From NCBI GenBank assembly GCA_963930775.1, contig OZ005689.1:6239569-6303568 (forward strand): a stretch of DNA of 64,000 bases, written 5' to 3'. The DNA is from Cliona cf. orientalis (taxonomy: Eukaryota > Porifera > Demospongiae > Clionaida > Clionaidae). How positions within the stretch are numbered: position 1 is the stretch's first letter; each line of letters starts with the position of its first letter. The translations under genes were made by a program, and so were the position numbers. The notes under the pieces were generated by a model. That model saw only the letters and a program-made list of their open reading frames with translations, ran no database searches and was not told where the DNA came from. This document shows, one piece after another, positions 11,744 through 23,000 of this stretch.

Positions 11744-12287
11744 CACTGTAAAAAACGATGAGTATACGCAGCCTTATTACTGGCTTAAAACTGTATTATA
11801 TCATTAGATTAAGACTGGTTTCCGCTGGGCTTATACCTCTGTAGGTCGGTTGCTTATATGTGCGTATTCGGGCTTAAGGATATCGTTTAAGCCTTGGCCG
11901 TATAAGCGCGCTTATCCATGTGATATACATTCAACTTATTCGGTCTTATACTAGGGCGAATAACGCTCTATACCAGATGTATACCAAAGCTTATACGCGT
12001 CGATTGCGCGCGCGCGCATAAATGCAATTACGTAATGCATCCTATGCGGCCGGCCTATGAGCGTGCGGTTAGCGAGATAGCCATGAGGAATGTATATTAA
12101 CCGCACTAGCGAGCTGTACTGCCAGCGCTATATATACGCACTTGATCAATGGCGTCACTATGATATAATAATCATGTATATATATAGCATATAGCCATAA
12201 ATGGTTAAACGGCCAAAATACACCAAATCAGTTTAAAAAACAATAGAATGTCCAGATGGCATTTGCTCATCAGATCTGCAGAATGAC

Positions 12288-12289
<2 letters not shown>

Positions 12290-12336
<47 letters not shown>

Positions 12337-12340
12337 CGAG

Positions 12341-12395
<55 letters not shown>

Positions 12396-12480
12396 GGGAG
12401 GGAGAGAGAGAGAATGGTGAATGAGCGAGAGTAAAACGAGAAAGAGAGAGGATGGTGGGGTAAGAGAGAGAGTGTATGAA
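12290..12480. repeat. (GA)n microsatellite
   Basis: A nearly pure GA tract from about 12291 to 12412 with a few CGAGAG and GGAGAG variants, then a looser GA-rich tail. Serine/leucine-rich frames on the minus strand are translations of this repeat. Confidence 0.95.
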
Positions 12481-12984
12481 TGGAAGGTCTGTATGCAATA
12501 TGTTACTAGTTGCAATATCTACCTGTAGTGACCGACACATCAAGATTGGTGTTGGATGCAGTGCCTCGATCCAAGGTTTATACTTCAAGCCTGATTAAGA
12601 AAAGATAGTCATTTATGAGACACATGATTATTCTATTAAATTTTATATACCTGAGTCAATCCAGAGGGTTTGAATAACATCATAATTGCTACAAAGTCCT
12701 CGCCAGCTACAGTACATGTAGAGATTGGTAAAATTATGATGCTAGTAGCAATCATAATACTTGTTTAAATATACCTGAGTTTTTTTCCAGATTTCTTTTA
12801 CACTGAAACCAATTCAGATTGCCACAATGTCATACCTATATTTACATGATCATCATAGTGACAGCAGGTGTTGTATACCCTGGCCAAATTGACCTACCTT
12901 CAAGTAACATCATACTACAGGTAAAACCCTCGAACCAGGCTTGCACATTGCTGCCAAATATATATACAGATGGGCCTACATGAT

Positions 12985-13645
12985 ATGTAGATACCTATAG
13001 CAAGAAAAAAAACGAGTGACAGCCTGGTAGTCACGTTATCAGCCACTTACAGGGTTAGCCTGGCACACGGTGTTGAAATCTTTACGATCCAACATGAGAT
13101 ACGCACTGGGAATCCAGTCTGTTGAAAATAAAACTGTACGCTACACATATTATGTAGATACCTGAGCAAGAAATAAACAAGTGACAGTCTGGTATTCACG
13201 TTATCAGCCACTTACAGGGTTAGCCTGGCACACGGTGTTTAAACCTTTACGATCCAACATGAGATACACACCAGGAATCCAATCTGTTGAAAATAAAACT
13301 GTACGCTACATATATGTAGATACCTGAGCAAGAAATAAACGAGTGACAATCTGGTATTCACGTTATCAGCCACTTACAGGGTTAGCCTGGCACACGGTGT
13401 TTAAACCTCTACAATCCGACATGAGATACGCACCAGGAATCCAGTCTGTTGAAAATAAAACTGTACGCTACGTATATGTAGATACCTGAGCAAGAAATAA
13501 ACAAGTGACAGTCTGGTATTCACGTTATCAGCCACTTACAGGGTTAGCCTGGCACACGGTGTTTAAATCTCTACGATCCGACATGAGATACGCACCAGGA
13601 ATCCAATCTGTTGAAAATAAAACTGTACGCTACGTATACAGTAGT
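12985..13645. repeat. Tandem array, about 4 copies of a 162-165-bp unit
   Basis: The landmark CAGCCACTTACAGGGTTAGC occurs at 13040, 13205, 13367 and 13529. Each unit also contains GAATCCA(G/A)TCTGTTGAAA and ACTGTACGCTAC. Unit-to-unit divergence is low. The array lies inside the CACTA-like element. Confidence 0.9.
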
Positions 13646-14674
13646 TTCCTCGCTAAACACCGGCCGGAGAGATAGCTACCGGTCATGGTCGATCACAGAG
13701 ACTCAGGGCCAGAACAGCCACCGACCTGGTCAGCTTTGTCAGAAGGATTTGAATCCATGTAGTCACGTGTCGTATTGCACGTATTATATTAATGGCCGGC
13801 CGGCATGGCAGCGCGCGCCGTGACAAGACTGCAAAATTTGGCGCGAACTTGTGACCGCGAATCCTAGATCCTCGACCCGAGCATGATGCTCGAGGACAGA
13901 TGATATGGGTGCCTCTAAAGGAGTCCGGCGAGAAGAGAGCGCGAAATAGTATCAAGCAGGGACTACCAAAGACAGGAGAACGAAGTTGAGCAAGTTTCAC
14001 AATAATAATAATTATGAGTAGTTCGGGAGCTTCAAGTGTGTAGCTATACAGTGGCTGTATGATCATGTGTGTAGCATCCTTGTTGTATACCAATGTTAAT
14101 TATTATGCCCCACCCACCTACACAGGAAACTTGCAAGTGTACCAAACCAAGTACGCTTCATGAAAGTTCTCTCCTAGCATGAAGTTTATTGTCAGAGTTA
14201 TGTATTATATTCCTTGGCTACATGCATTAGTAGTGATGATAGTGGCAAAATTATGCTAGCTATGACAAAATGTTGTGCTGAACATTCACAATGCATTGTG
14301 TAAGGGTAGAGAGAACAAAGTTAAACATGTTCAGTTGACAACAGCAGACTCTATTGCTTGTCCGTGGAACAGCAAAATGCTACACCAAATATTACCCCCA
14401 AATAGCACCCGAGGTCGACGTCAGGAGGGGGGTGTGCTATCATCCGCCAGTGACATCTATGCATAGGCTATCCTGTCGAGTCCTGCAAAAAGAACATCAT
14501 CATCCTTACTTAGTATTTTAAGTGGAGGCCTAGGGTTGTACTTCTTTATTTTTATACTGACTCGCACATATAACTAGACACCAAATTATGTGCAACAAAA
14601 ATCCTAGGGTGTGCTTTATTTTGAATTTATTTACGGAATGCTATTACATAATATGAATGTGCCTAGTATTACTA

Positions 14675-15310
14675 GCACTGTGGTTGGCTGAAACGGGTTT
14701 GGACAATAATCTTTGAACCTGTGTACGGCTGACTACATGCTGGTAATCATAATATTTCCTAGTACAGTATGGGCAGCGTAGGGTTGATTCATATAAAGTG
14801 AGGTGTGTGAGGGATGTGAATTATAGGTAACGAACTAGCAGTATAATTGGCTGAAACGGGTTTGGACATTATGATAGTCTTTGAACCTGTGTACGGCTGA
14901 TTACATGCTGGTATACGCCTGTAATTTCCTGGTACTGTGTGTGTGTTTGATTTCATACTGATATTATAGAGGGTGATTAAACCATAGGTACGTCGTGGCT
15001 AGTTAATTAAATCTAATAATAAGCTTTTATGTTTAACACTAGCACTGTGGTTGGCTGAAACGGGTTTGGACAATAGTCTTTGAACCTGTGTACGGCTGAT
15101 TACATGCTGGTATATGCCTGTAATTTCCTGGTACTGTGTGTATGTTTGATTTCATACTGATATAGAGGGTGATTGAACCATAGGTACGTCTGACTAGTTA
15201 ATTAAATCTAATAATAAGCTTTTATGTTTAGAACTAGCACTGTAGTTGGCTGAAACGGGTTTGGACAATAGTCTTGAACCTGTGTACGGCTGATTACATG
15301 CTGGTAAGCC
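14675..15310. repeat. Tandem array, about 4 copies of a 165-203-bp unit
   Basis: The landmark GGCTGAAACGGGTTTGGACA recurs near 14686, 14849, 15053 and 15249. It is followed each time by TTTGAACCTGTGTACGGCTG or a close variant. Unit length differs because of an indel block. The array is inside the CACTA-like element. Confidence 0.9.
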
Positions 15311-16250
15311 TTTTGGTAGAATTAGAGTGGCTCAAACCAGGATGAATGAATGAGGGCCCCCCTCCCATTAAATGATAATAATATGCTGTATATGTTTCAA
15401 AATGCATAAATTATTAGTGTTTGTGTTTTCAGACTGCCATTCGTACTTCTCTATAGGCACTGAATATGTGACACTCATCTGGGAGAAAATGCCTCTCATT
15501 ATTAAAATCTTGTTAGCACTGGAGGGTGATAGTGGGGGGACTCGGTTAACAAGTCACATAAATTTATCCAATGATTGGGATCTGTATGATCTCAGACAGT
15601 GATTATTAAAAAAGTACGCTGGCTTGTCATTACCTAATTGGCTCATCTGAGTGCACTACAATAAATACTGGTATACTATATAATTCTACATACCATGGAG
15701 ACTGGAGTCTCAGATGATCTGTTCGACAATATCCAGGGAGAGAATAATCATCTTGCAAAGCAGGGACAGGTACTCAGTGGGTATTTCTATTAAGAGCACA
15801 CCTATTCACAATAAGATGGCATACTAAAACACTTAATGCATGTAATCAGCCGGCTTTCCGGCGAATCGGGATGGATCGTACCGTCATTGACGCCTTCATG
15901 GCCGGGATATCATGACAATGGTTGGTAGACGTAGCTCAAAACATGGGGCGACTCGGGGTATGTACTCAGGCGGGATCGAGCCTGACTCGGCAGAGCAGCC
16001 GCGTGATTAGCTGAGCCTCACTGGCGGTGATCAGATATCATCTCTGTGATAGTCTGACTGACATCGACAGTACTTGTAGCGTCAATGCAAGAAAGATCTT
16101 CGTGAAGGTATTAATGTCGAGTTTTAATGATGTCATAGCTCCACGATGAAATTATAACCTAGCCCCACCCCCTCCCAGCTGGAGAGAGAGGGAGGGGCTA
16201 GGACCAGCAGGGAATGGGAGGGGCAGGTACTGATAGTAAGTAAGGGTTTG
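15311..16250. other. Internal CACTA-like sequence, possible short exon
   Basis: At 15694 an ATG starts a short frame (METGVSDDLFDNIQG...) that runs to a CAG|GTACTC potential donor at about 15768. It could be the first exon of a decayed element-encoded protein. No domain is recognised and no following exon is found. A 76-codon frame at 15372-15602 has no recognisable homology. The rest shows no gene. Confidence 0.25.
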
Positions 16251-16494
16251 ATATAAGCATATATTTATAGCAAGCATATACCATATGAGACTGAAATAAG
16301 AGTGTTATTGACTCCAGCTTATACCCTCTAACAATATAAGAGTGTTATTGGCTCCAGCTTATATCCTTCTAACCATATAAGCTAGCTTAAAACAAGCTTA
16401 TGTCACTATCACATATAAGCGGACTTATAACAGCTGAATAACAAACATATAGTACCATACATATACTAGCTTATACTGCCAGTTTTTTACAGTG

Positions 16495-16880
16495 CAGGCT
16501 TCCAGAGGTGCACTGCGACGATTAAAACATTTGGAGAAAAATTTATTGAGCATATCTGTCTTTTGAGCACCAGTAAGAGCCTCGTTACCACCCTCATCCA
16601 TTAAAGTAGGGATTGAGGATTGTTGTTTGCTGAGGTACTTTACTGCCCTCCAGAATTCCTTGGGTTCCTTTGGATTGATTTTCTGAAGATATGACTTCTT
16701 GGCTTTTCGCAGGTCACAAGTGACTTTATTTCTCATCAGTTTATACCTGGATAGATTTCCTGATACTTTTCCTCGCTTATATAGGAGATTTCTACGCTTA
16801 ATCGAATTAACTAGACCTTTTGATAGCCAAGGAAGATTTTTACGTTTGGGTAGTATCTTTGTAGGGATGCATTCACGCAT
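16495..16880 (-). pseudogene. LINE ORF2 linker/N-terminal RT segment
   Basis: Minus-strand frame with RECIPTKILPKRKNLPWLSK, RRNLLYKRGK, PKEFWRAVKYLSKQQ and MLNKFFSKCFN, the usual connector between LINE endonuclease and RT. It is bounded by the TA-flanked MITE upstream (16882) and by the CACTA-like element downstream. Confidence 0.85.
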
Positions 16881-16881
16881 A

Positions 16882-17099
16882 CCGTATAGCCGGAAAATTT
16901 GGCGGGGAATTAAATTTGGCGGTTTGGCGGTCTATTATTACAACCGCCAAATTAAAATCCGCCAAAATTTCCTACTCATATATATACGTATGGCGATCCC
17001 GTACCGAACCGCCAAATTTAAATCCGCCAATATTCTTTCAATAGCGATTTTGGGCTCAACCGCCAAATTTAATGCCCGCCAATATTTCCGGCTATACGG
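16882..17099. mobile_element. TA-flanked palindromic MITE (CCGTATAGCCGG ends), 218 bp
   Basis: Ends CCGTATAGCCGGAAAATTTG and TATTTCCGGCTATACGG are inverted, and TA is duplicated (16880-16881, 17100-17101). The interior is built from GGCGG/CCGCC-AAATTT modules. Removing the element with one TA rejoins the LINE frame between FLTI and RECIPTK. Confidence 0.9.
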
Positions 17100-17101
17100 T
17101 A

Positions 17102-17960
17102 ATTGTGAGGAACTGTTCGCACCATTTTGTCCACGATTCATTCACATCATTTGACAGTAGAGAAGACCAGTCAAAACCATCAATTAATGACATTGCTCTA
17201 TCCCAGTCGGCTTGATTGTAACACCAGATAACACGCCCTTTAGAGTTATTTGCACAGTTGTGTCGAGAGGTCTGTTTCCACTTGCACTGCATGTGAATGC
17301 CCTTGTGATCAGAGTTTGCTAAAGGAGGAATTACATCACAAAAATTAGTCAATACATTGTTTGATACAAAAATTAGATCAATAAGACTAACAGAGCCGTT
17401 GTGATGCATGTGTGTCGGCTCACTAACAATTTGTTGAATAGAGTAGCTATAAATGTGACAAAGATCTTAGTTTAGAAAATAAAGAGCTATTATAGCAACT
17501 ATGACTAATAAAATTAACATTAAAATCGCCTAATAAAATGTAGTTAGAATACTGATGAACATTAAGCAACTCAATGTAATTACAAAGAGAATCTAAGATA
17601 AGGGGGGAAGAACTTGGGGGTCTATAGAAAAGAGAAACACATACTTTACAGAAACCATTAGAAATAACAATAGAAAGCAATTCCAGACCATCACACTTAG
17701 GTAGCACAGAACAATGAAGATCAGTGGAGACATAAAACAAAACACCACCCCCATTACGATTTCTATCTAATCGTACTAGGAGGTAACCTGGTATGGATAA
17801 TTCAACATCTGTTATTTCAGAGTTTAACCATGATTCTGTGACACAAATGACAGAAGGGGAATACGCTTTAGCTAATAACTGTAATTCACAAAACTTAGGA
17901 AATAAACTTCTTGCATTGTAATATAAAATATTTAGACTACCATTTGGTGAAGAGCCTGAG
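17102..17960 (-). pseudogene. LINE endonuclease (EEP) domain segment
   Basis: From about 17940 downward the minus strand encodes NARSLFPKFCEL, VICVTESWLNSE, GYLLVRLDRNRNGGGVLFY, LLSIVISN, VSLFYRPPSS and LLGDFNVN, the motif order of apurinic-like LINE endonucleases. A frameshift near 17455 separates it from SDHKGIH, which holds the C-terminal Asp-His pair, in the 17092-17409 frame. The 5' limit of the LINE near 17990 is approximate. Confidence 0.8.
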
Positions 17961-18045
17961 CTCCTCAGGGTACTCCCTCTGGCAAGTCAATCTTGGGAGG
18001 GAACGGGATTGGACGTATTGTTATCATTTGGGGGCGAGATGGATA

Positions 18046-18864
18046 ATTCAACTGGTTAATAAGCGCATGCGCTTATGGCGATAAACGGAACGACAGTATG
18101 CGCTTAAAGGCATTGTGTCATGCTATAAGCGCTGATTGCCTGCTAATTGAAGCCGCACGCGCCCACGCGGTAAATGAACATTGGGCGTGGCGGATGGCTG
18201 ATAAGTTCGCGTGTACATTCAAATCTGTCCGCTGAGGCTCGCTCTGCTGGGCGTTCGACTTTCTAGGCGTCGTGTAGGCTCTCGATCCTATACTTATCAG
18301 TTTTCTTACTCTTTAGCTGTCCATAACCGAAGATTGCAGGCTTCTCAACTCAAACGTCTTTTGCGCTGCACGTGTTCGATCTCCGCGTACATCCGTGGAC
18401 TATACCGTGATATTTGGCGCGCCCGTACTTCCTGTGCCCACTTTAATTGAATTTTTGAACTAATGAGCTCATTAAGAAGCAATTAGGCCTTATGTATGGA
18501 CACAATGCCTTTAATAAAGGATATGCGCTTGTATGGCACATAGCCACGCCCACAAACGTTTGGGCACGTGATGGACGAGAGGCCCGCTCGCGCTCGCGCT
18601 AGTGCTAGCTGGCTCGATCGCTTTAGCGTTTACAGCTGCCGCTCAAGACGACCAGTGCTGGCGATTTGTCTGAAACTCGATCTTCTTGCACGATATGGCC
18701 ATCATTTCTCCAAAGATATCTGGACTACACATACTAAGACTTAGTAACTTTCACCAGTCGGTCAAGGTCAGGTTCATAGAACGCCACGCCTATTAAGCGC
18801 ATGCGCTTAATAAGCAATAGCTTGTACGAGAAGAGAGCATGCGCTTAATAACCAGAGTTTACGG
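18046..18864. mobile_element. TA-type palindromic MITE (GGTTAATAAGCGC ends) with a nested TTAA element
   Basis: The right end (ACCAGAGTTTACGG|TA) and the core match the 430-bp element at 60500-60929 in reverse orientation, including CGCCCACAAACGTTTGGGCA and GGCGATTTGTC. The left end is eroded (ACTGGTTAATAAGCGCATGC without a clear CCGTA). The 403-bp piece 18108-18510 is an internal insertion, since the 60.5-kb copy is continuous there. Confidence 0.75.
18108..18510. mobile_element. TTAA-flanked MITE, 403 bp
   Basis: Inverted ends AGGCATTGTGTC and GACACAATGCCT are each bordered by TTAA (18104-18107 and 18511-18514). Deleting the element with one TTAA restores continuity with the related copy at 60.5 kb. 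TTAA duplication is typical of piggyBac-, Kolobok- or Sola3-type elements. It carries no transposase; the 79-codon frame within it has no recognisable domain. Confidence 0.8.
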
Positions 18865-19130
18865 TATTTATTATTCCTTTATGATTGCATAATGAGCCTA
18901 GTACATGCATCGTACATGTAGCTACTTTCTCACAGATGTAAACCCCTTTCCCTATACTAAAATGACCTTTACCAGCAAACACAGGGAGGGTATAATAATA
19001 TTCTAAATATTATAGACAAACTGACAAAAGTACCAAGAAAAATTAATATTATCATTGCAGTAATTACCTCTTATCCACATACACTTTGTATTATTGCAGT
19101 AGAATGATGCCATCATAATCAAACAAACAC

Positions 19131-20054
19131 TCAAAATTGTAAAAAAGTTGTAATTATTTCTTGAGCAGAGGGGCGATGGACACTCTCTTCATTAAGACAC
19201 TGCCTAACTAATGTAATAAATGTGGGTCGTTCCACAGAGATTTTAAGAATCTGTTCATGACGATCTTTCTTCCCTGGCAGCTCATTGGTCAGCATCTCTG
19301 CTAGAAGAACACCAAAGCTGTAGATGTCCATCTTTGCTGTCTGAAGCCTTGGATATTCAGATTCAGGGGCTGCATAGAAGGGATTCCCAGGATGAGCTGT
19401 GGTCAGGTGCTGGAGAAGATTGACTGAGCCATAATCAGAGACTTTGGCTTTCCAGCAGTCCTCTGGGAGTGGGTCAAGGAGAATATTACTGCTGCAGATG
19501 TCTCGATGGACGATGGGATATGGCTGCATCAGGTGGAGGTAGTTGAGGGCTCGAGCTATGTCCAGGCTGATGGAGGTGATATGGGCCTTACTAAGTGGTC
19601 CACGGTGCATCAGAGCTCCCAGGCTTGTCGTCATCAGCTCAGTCACAAGAATCAGCTCTCTCTCCATTGAAGCTCCAATGAACTGGACCAGGTTGGGGTG
19701 GCGAAGACGAGTGGCCATGTTGATCTCACGACGAAACAGTCGAAGGTTGTGCTCAGAGACAAGAATTTCACAGTAGTATTTAGCAGCAACACGAGTTCCT
19801 CTGAACTTGGCTACCTTGACTTTCCCCCAAGATCCCTGGCCCAATTTCTCCTCACTGAGCTCAATCTCACTCCTTGGAATTATCCAGTGTGTCTGGACTT
19901 CACGTAGCTCACGTTCGGCCTTTTCGGCTCTCACTTCAGCATACTCCAACCTCCCTTGGGATTGCTGCTGCTCTTGCTCATACTCTAGTTGACGTTGCTG
20001 CCACTCATGCTGGGATTGCTTGTGCTCTGTTAGAAGTTGCTCGTATTCTTTTTG
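19131..20054 (-). CDS. Exon 4 of the Death-domain kinase gene: kinase domain
   Basis: It begins after a TTTTTCAG acceptor in phase 0 with QKEYEQLL (end of the coiled coil). Kinase motifs: GQGSWGKV glycine loop, VAAKYY with the ATP-binding Lys, FRREI with the helix-C Glu, HRDICSSN catalytic loop, VSDYGS (DYG in place of DFG), YAAPES, DIYSFGVLLAEM and RPSAQEI. The catalytic Asp, Asn and metal-binding Asp are present. The Lys usual two residues after HRD in Ser/Thr kinases is Cys here, so activity should be tested and not assumed. Real coding starts at the splice acceptor; the TTG at 19949 is internal. Confidence 0.9.
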   Translation of the reverse strand, partial: QKEYEQLLTEHKQSQHEWQQRQLEYEQEQQQSQGRLEYAEVRAEKAERELREVQTHWIIPRSEIELSEEKLGQGSWGKVKVAKFRGTRVAAKYYCEILVSEHNLRLFRREINMATRLRHPNLVQFIGASMERELILVTELMTTSLGALMHRGPLSKAHITSISLDIARALNYLHLMQPYPIVHRDICSSNILLDPLPEDCWKAKVSDYGSVNLLQHLTTAHPGNPFYAAPESEYPRLQTAKMDIYSFGVLLAEMLTNELPGKKDRHEQILKISVERPTFITLVRQCLNEESVHRPSAQEIITTFLQF

Positions 20055-23000
20055 CTGAAAAAGATAATAAGCTACATGTGATAATATCCTTTTTGTGCCC
20101 CTCGCCCCTCCCCCAAAATGAAACCCTGCTTTATAGCAACAAAGAACAAACAGCTCTAGTTATCAATGGCGATATTTGAGTTTATAGCTTCACCTTCAGT
20201 GTTCATTTCAAACAGCTCTGCCCTAGGCCCATTTTAATTAATAAATCCTAGATTTCCAGCTCACATGTGCACGTAGTATACCGAAAATAATATTATGGTG
20301 TGCATGCCTTTAGACTGTAAGTTCATTTTCTGCATGTGCTTGTAGAGTGATCATGAATACTGGGTAAGTGTACTATCTCAGAAGAGAAATATATGAGCTG
20401 TCTCAAACTTTGCAGATAGTTCGCTATAATAATTATTATGGAGCCTATCAAAGATACATCAAACTTGAAAATCTCATACTGTTTTCCCATAGACAGTCAC
20501 ATCTACAGCCCCATTTGGGCATACAAGTTAACCCAAGCACTTTAACTAGAGCTCTCTCGAGTACAAAACCCTTGGCACATCGCATGGCATTAGCTAAACA
20601 TTTGAGTGTTGCACACAGGAAGTAGTCTCGCCCCACTCAGCCATTATGTTATAGTAGTCTCAGACTACTATAACATTAAGGGCTGGGGATGAGGCTAACA
20701 TTAGCAGTGCTGTTCAAGACTCAACGGTTCACAGCGACAATAACTGGTATGTTGCATTGAACTCTGCACTGCAGACATCAAGTCAACTTTCCTCAGTGGC
20801 ACAGTAGCCTCCGATTCTTGGGGGCCATTGATATTGATATTAGCAAACTTCTTCAAAATATCTTGAACAACTATATGTGACCGTCCACGAGAAAACCATG
20901 CATAATGCGCTAAAAAATTTTTTTGCGTTAAGGCCACCATTACCAACTACAACCTTTGAACTATTGCTCCAGCAAATTTGAAGTCTCTAGCCCGTGTAGT
21001 CATGGAGATATGAGCAAAAATGTACCCGGATCGCCCGTACTCGAGTATTGCAAAAAAATTGCAATAAACATTGCTACGTACGTTGCACGCGGAAGTCCGT
21101 ATACTCGCCGTTTATGGTAAATACGTGGCCCCGCCCACAAAATCAATCAGCTAGCTGGCTGCCAAAACGCTCCAACGAGAGCAGCAGCCAACGTTTCGAT
21201 GGAAAGAACAAGAAGACAAGCGTGTCTAAAGATCGTTAGTACAAAAATTCGAAGAAAGAAGTGACTGGAGAGTTTTTTCTGTGCAGCTGCCGTGCTTGCC
21301 TACCTGCAACTATGGCAACGGCTCCGTATCATGGACGGCCAATGTTAGCTACACGGCCGACTTCTTCGAGCCATAACTCAGTAAGTATAGCGTTCTAGAA
21401 GCTACGAAGCAGATTTTTGTGTAGAGGAATGATTCCTCTATCGATCCATACAAAAAAGTGAAAATCGATAGTTATCACCACAGGTGACTATTTTGGCCTG
21501 TATCTCAGATTGATATCCAGCGCATTATGCATGGTTTTCTCGTGGACGGTCACATATGATTATGATGCAAAACCTTGATGCAAGACTGAAGTGCACTGAA
21601 CAGTATTGCATATCCAATAATAATTATTATTATCACTGCAAGTTACTCACTTGGGTCCACGCAATGCCATGCATGCATACATGCTTAGCCATTATAACCA
21701 GAGAGTCAAAGGGTAGTTACTACAATAATGCACATGCATGGCATGGCAACTAAACTTAGAATTGACAAGAACGCACTGTCATCCCATGATCGCAGCGAGG
21801 AAGGTGGTGGCAGTGATCATCGTTGATTTTTGTAACCGTATACCTAAAGTGCATGCGCTGAGGGTTAATAATACGTACATACCATATGTGACCCTCCATG
21901 ACAAAACCAACCATATTGCGCTGGATATCAATCTGAGATACAGGCCTATTTAGTTGCCCAAGGTGATAATCATCATTTTTCACTTTTTGACATAGATCGA
22001 TAGAGGAATCATTCCTCTCCACTTCGTAGCTTCTAGAACACTATACTTACTGAGTTATGGCTCGAAGAAGTCGGCCGTGTAGCTAACATAGTCTCGTCCC
22101 CAGACCCCACCCCCAAAAGGAGGAAAGGGTCTGGTACACATCGAGCGCTTTTTGGGTCTTGCTGACTTGGCATGTCTGAATTCTGTCACACCAATCAGAT
22201 TCACGCCATGTGGCTTGCATGTGATTATCATGTGACCCCGCGCGCTAGCCGCCTATTGCTGCACGTGAGAGCCGCTGATGTGTTGCCATGCCTATATGAT
22301 GCGTTGTCATGACGATCACATGACCTGCTGCATCCTGTGCGCCCCAAAAAGCGCTCGATGTGTACCAGACCCTTTCCTCCTTTTGGGGGTGGGGTCTGGG
22401 GACGAGACTATTGCTAACATTGATCGTCCATGATACGGAGCCGTTGCCATAGTTGCAGGTAGGCAAGCACGGCAGCTGCTCAGAAAAAAACTCTCCAGTC
22501 ACTTCTTTCTTCGATTTAATGTGCTAACGATCTATAGACACGCTTATCTTTTCGTTCTTTTCCATCGAAACGCCGGCTACTGCTTTCTTTCCAACGTTTT
22601 GGCAGCCATGCATCTATCTCTTTGACTTAGTGGGCGTGGCCACGTATTTTGCATAAACGGTGAGTATACGGACTTCCACGTGCAAACGTACATGTACGTA
22701 GCAATGTTTCCTTATGCTTGTTGAGCATTCTTATTACGGGCGATCCGGGTACATTTTGGCTCATATCTCCATGACTACATGGGCTAGAGACTTCAAATTT
22801 GCAGGAGCAATAGTTCAAAGGTTGTACTTGGTAATGGTGGCCTTAACTAAAAATCGATTGTCAGTGCAATATGGTTGGTTTTGTCATGGAAGGTCACATA
22901 TATAGTGCGCACCACACAATGTTTTATTTATAAGTCTTGCTATCACTTAGTCAAGAAGCTTAGAATCTGCAAATGATACCAAAACTGGCAAATAAAGTGT

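Larger units (their letters stand above)
11744..16494. mobile_element. CACTA-like (EnSpm) non-autonomous DNA transposon, 4,751 bp, TSD CAG
   Basis: Termini CACTGTAAAAAAC and GTTTTTTACAGTG are perfect 13-bp inverted repeats, flanked by CAG on both sides (11741-11743, 16495-16497). Removing the element plus one CAG rejoins the LINE ORF in frame. Both subterminal regions (about 11770-11960 and 16250-16440) are crowded with AGCTTATA/TATAAGC-type short repeats in both orientations, a hallmark of CACTA elements. CACTG ends and 3-bp duplications also fit that superfamily. I found no transposase ORF. Internal features are a GA-rich tract (12290-12480) and two tandem arrays (12985-13645, 14675-15310). 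Confidence 0.85.
8941..17990 (-). mobile_element. Non-LTR retrotransposon (endonuclease + RT), nearly full length, broken by three nested insertions
   Basis: Reading on the minus strand: an EEP endonuclease (NARSLFPKF at about 17930, VICVTESW, then LLGDFNVN near 17490), a linker region (WCEQFL, then RECIPTKILPKRKNLPWL), the RT fingers (DNYRPISLLSILSKVLEK), FLDYRKAFD, a GVPQG...LGPLLFSIYIN block with a six-base expansion in it, LYADDVLLY, and the C-terminal NSFVPSSIRAWNSL ending at 9602. Insertions at 16882-17099 (TA), 11744-16494 (CAG) and 9719-10271 (TA) interrupt the frame; removing the first two rejoins the frame exactly. Independent single-base frameshifts lie near 17455 and 11290, so the copy is dead. 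A further MITE (9110-9561) sits in its 3' UTR. About 2.9-3.4 kb of LINE sequence remains. Confidence 0.85.

Noticed and set aside
12205-12588. Serine/leucine-repeat proteins on the minus strand
   Set aside because: Translations of the (GA)n microsatellite in two frames; no gene structure.
16939-17098. Palindromic GGCGG/CCGCC modules as a CRISPR-like array
   Set aside because: They are terminal-repeat modules of a 218-bp TA-flanked MITE; no regular repeat-spacer structure.
19543-19992. Several plus-strand frames opposite the kinase exon
   Set aside because: Antisense shadows of the kinase-domain exon; no independent support.
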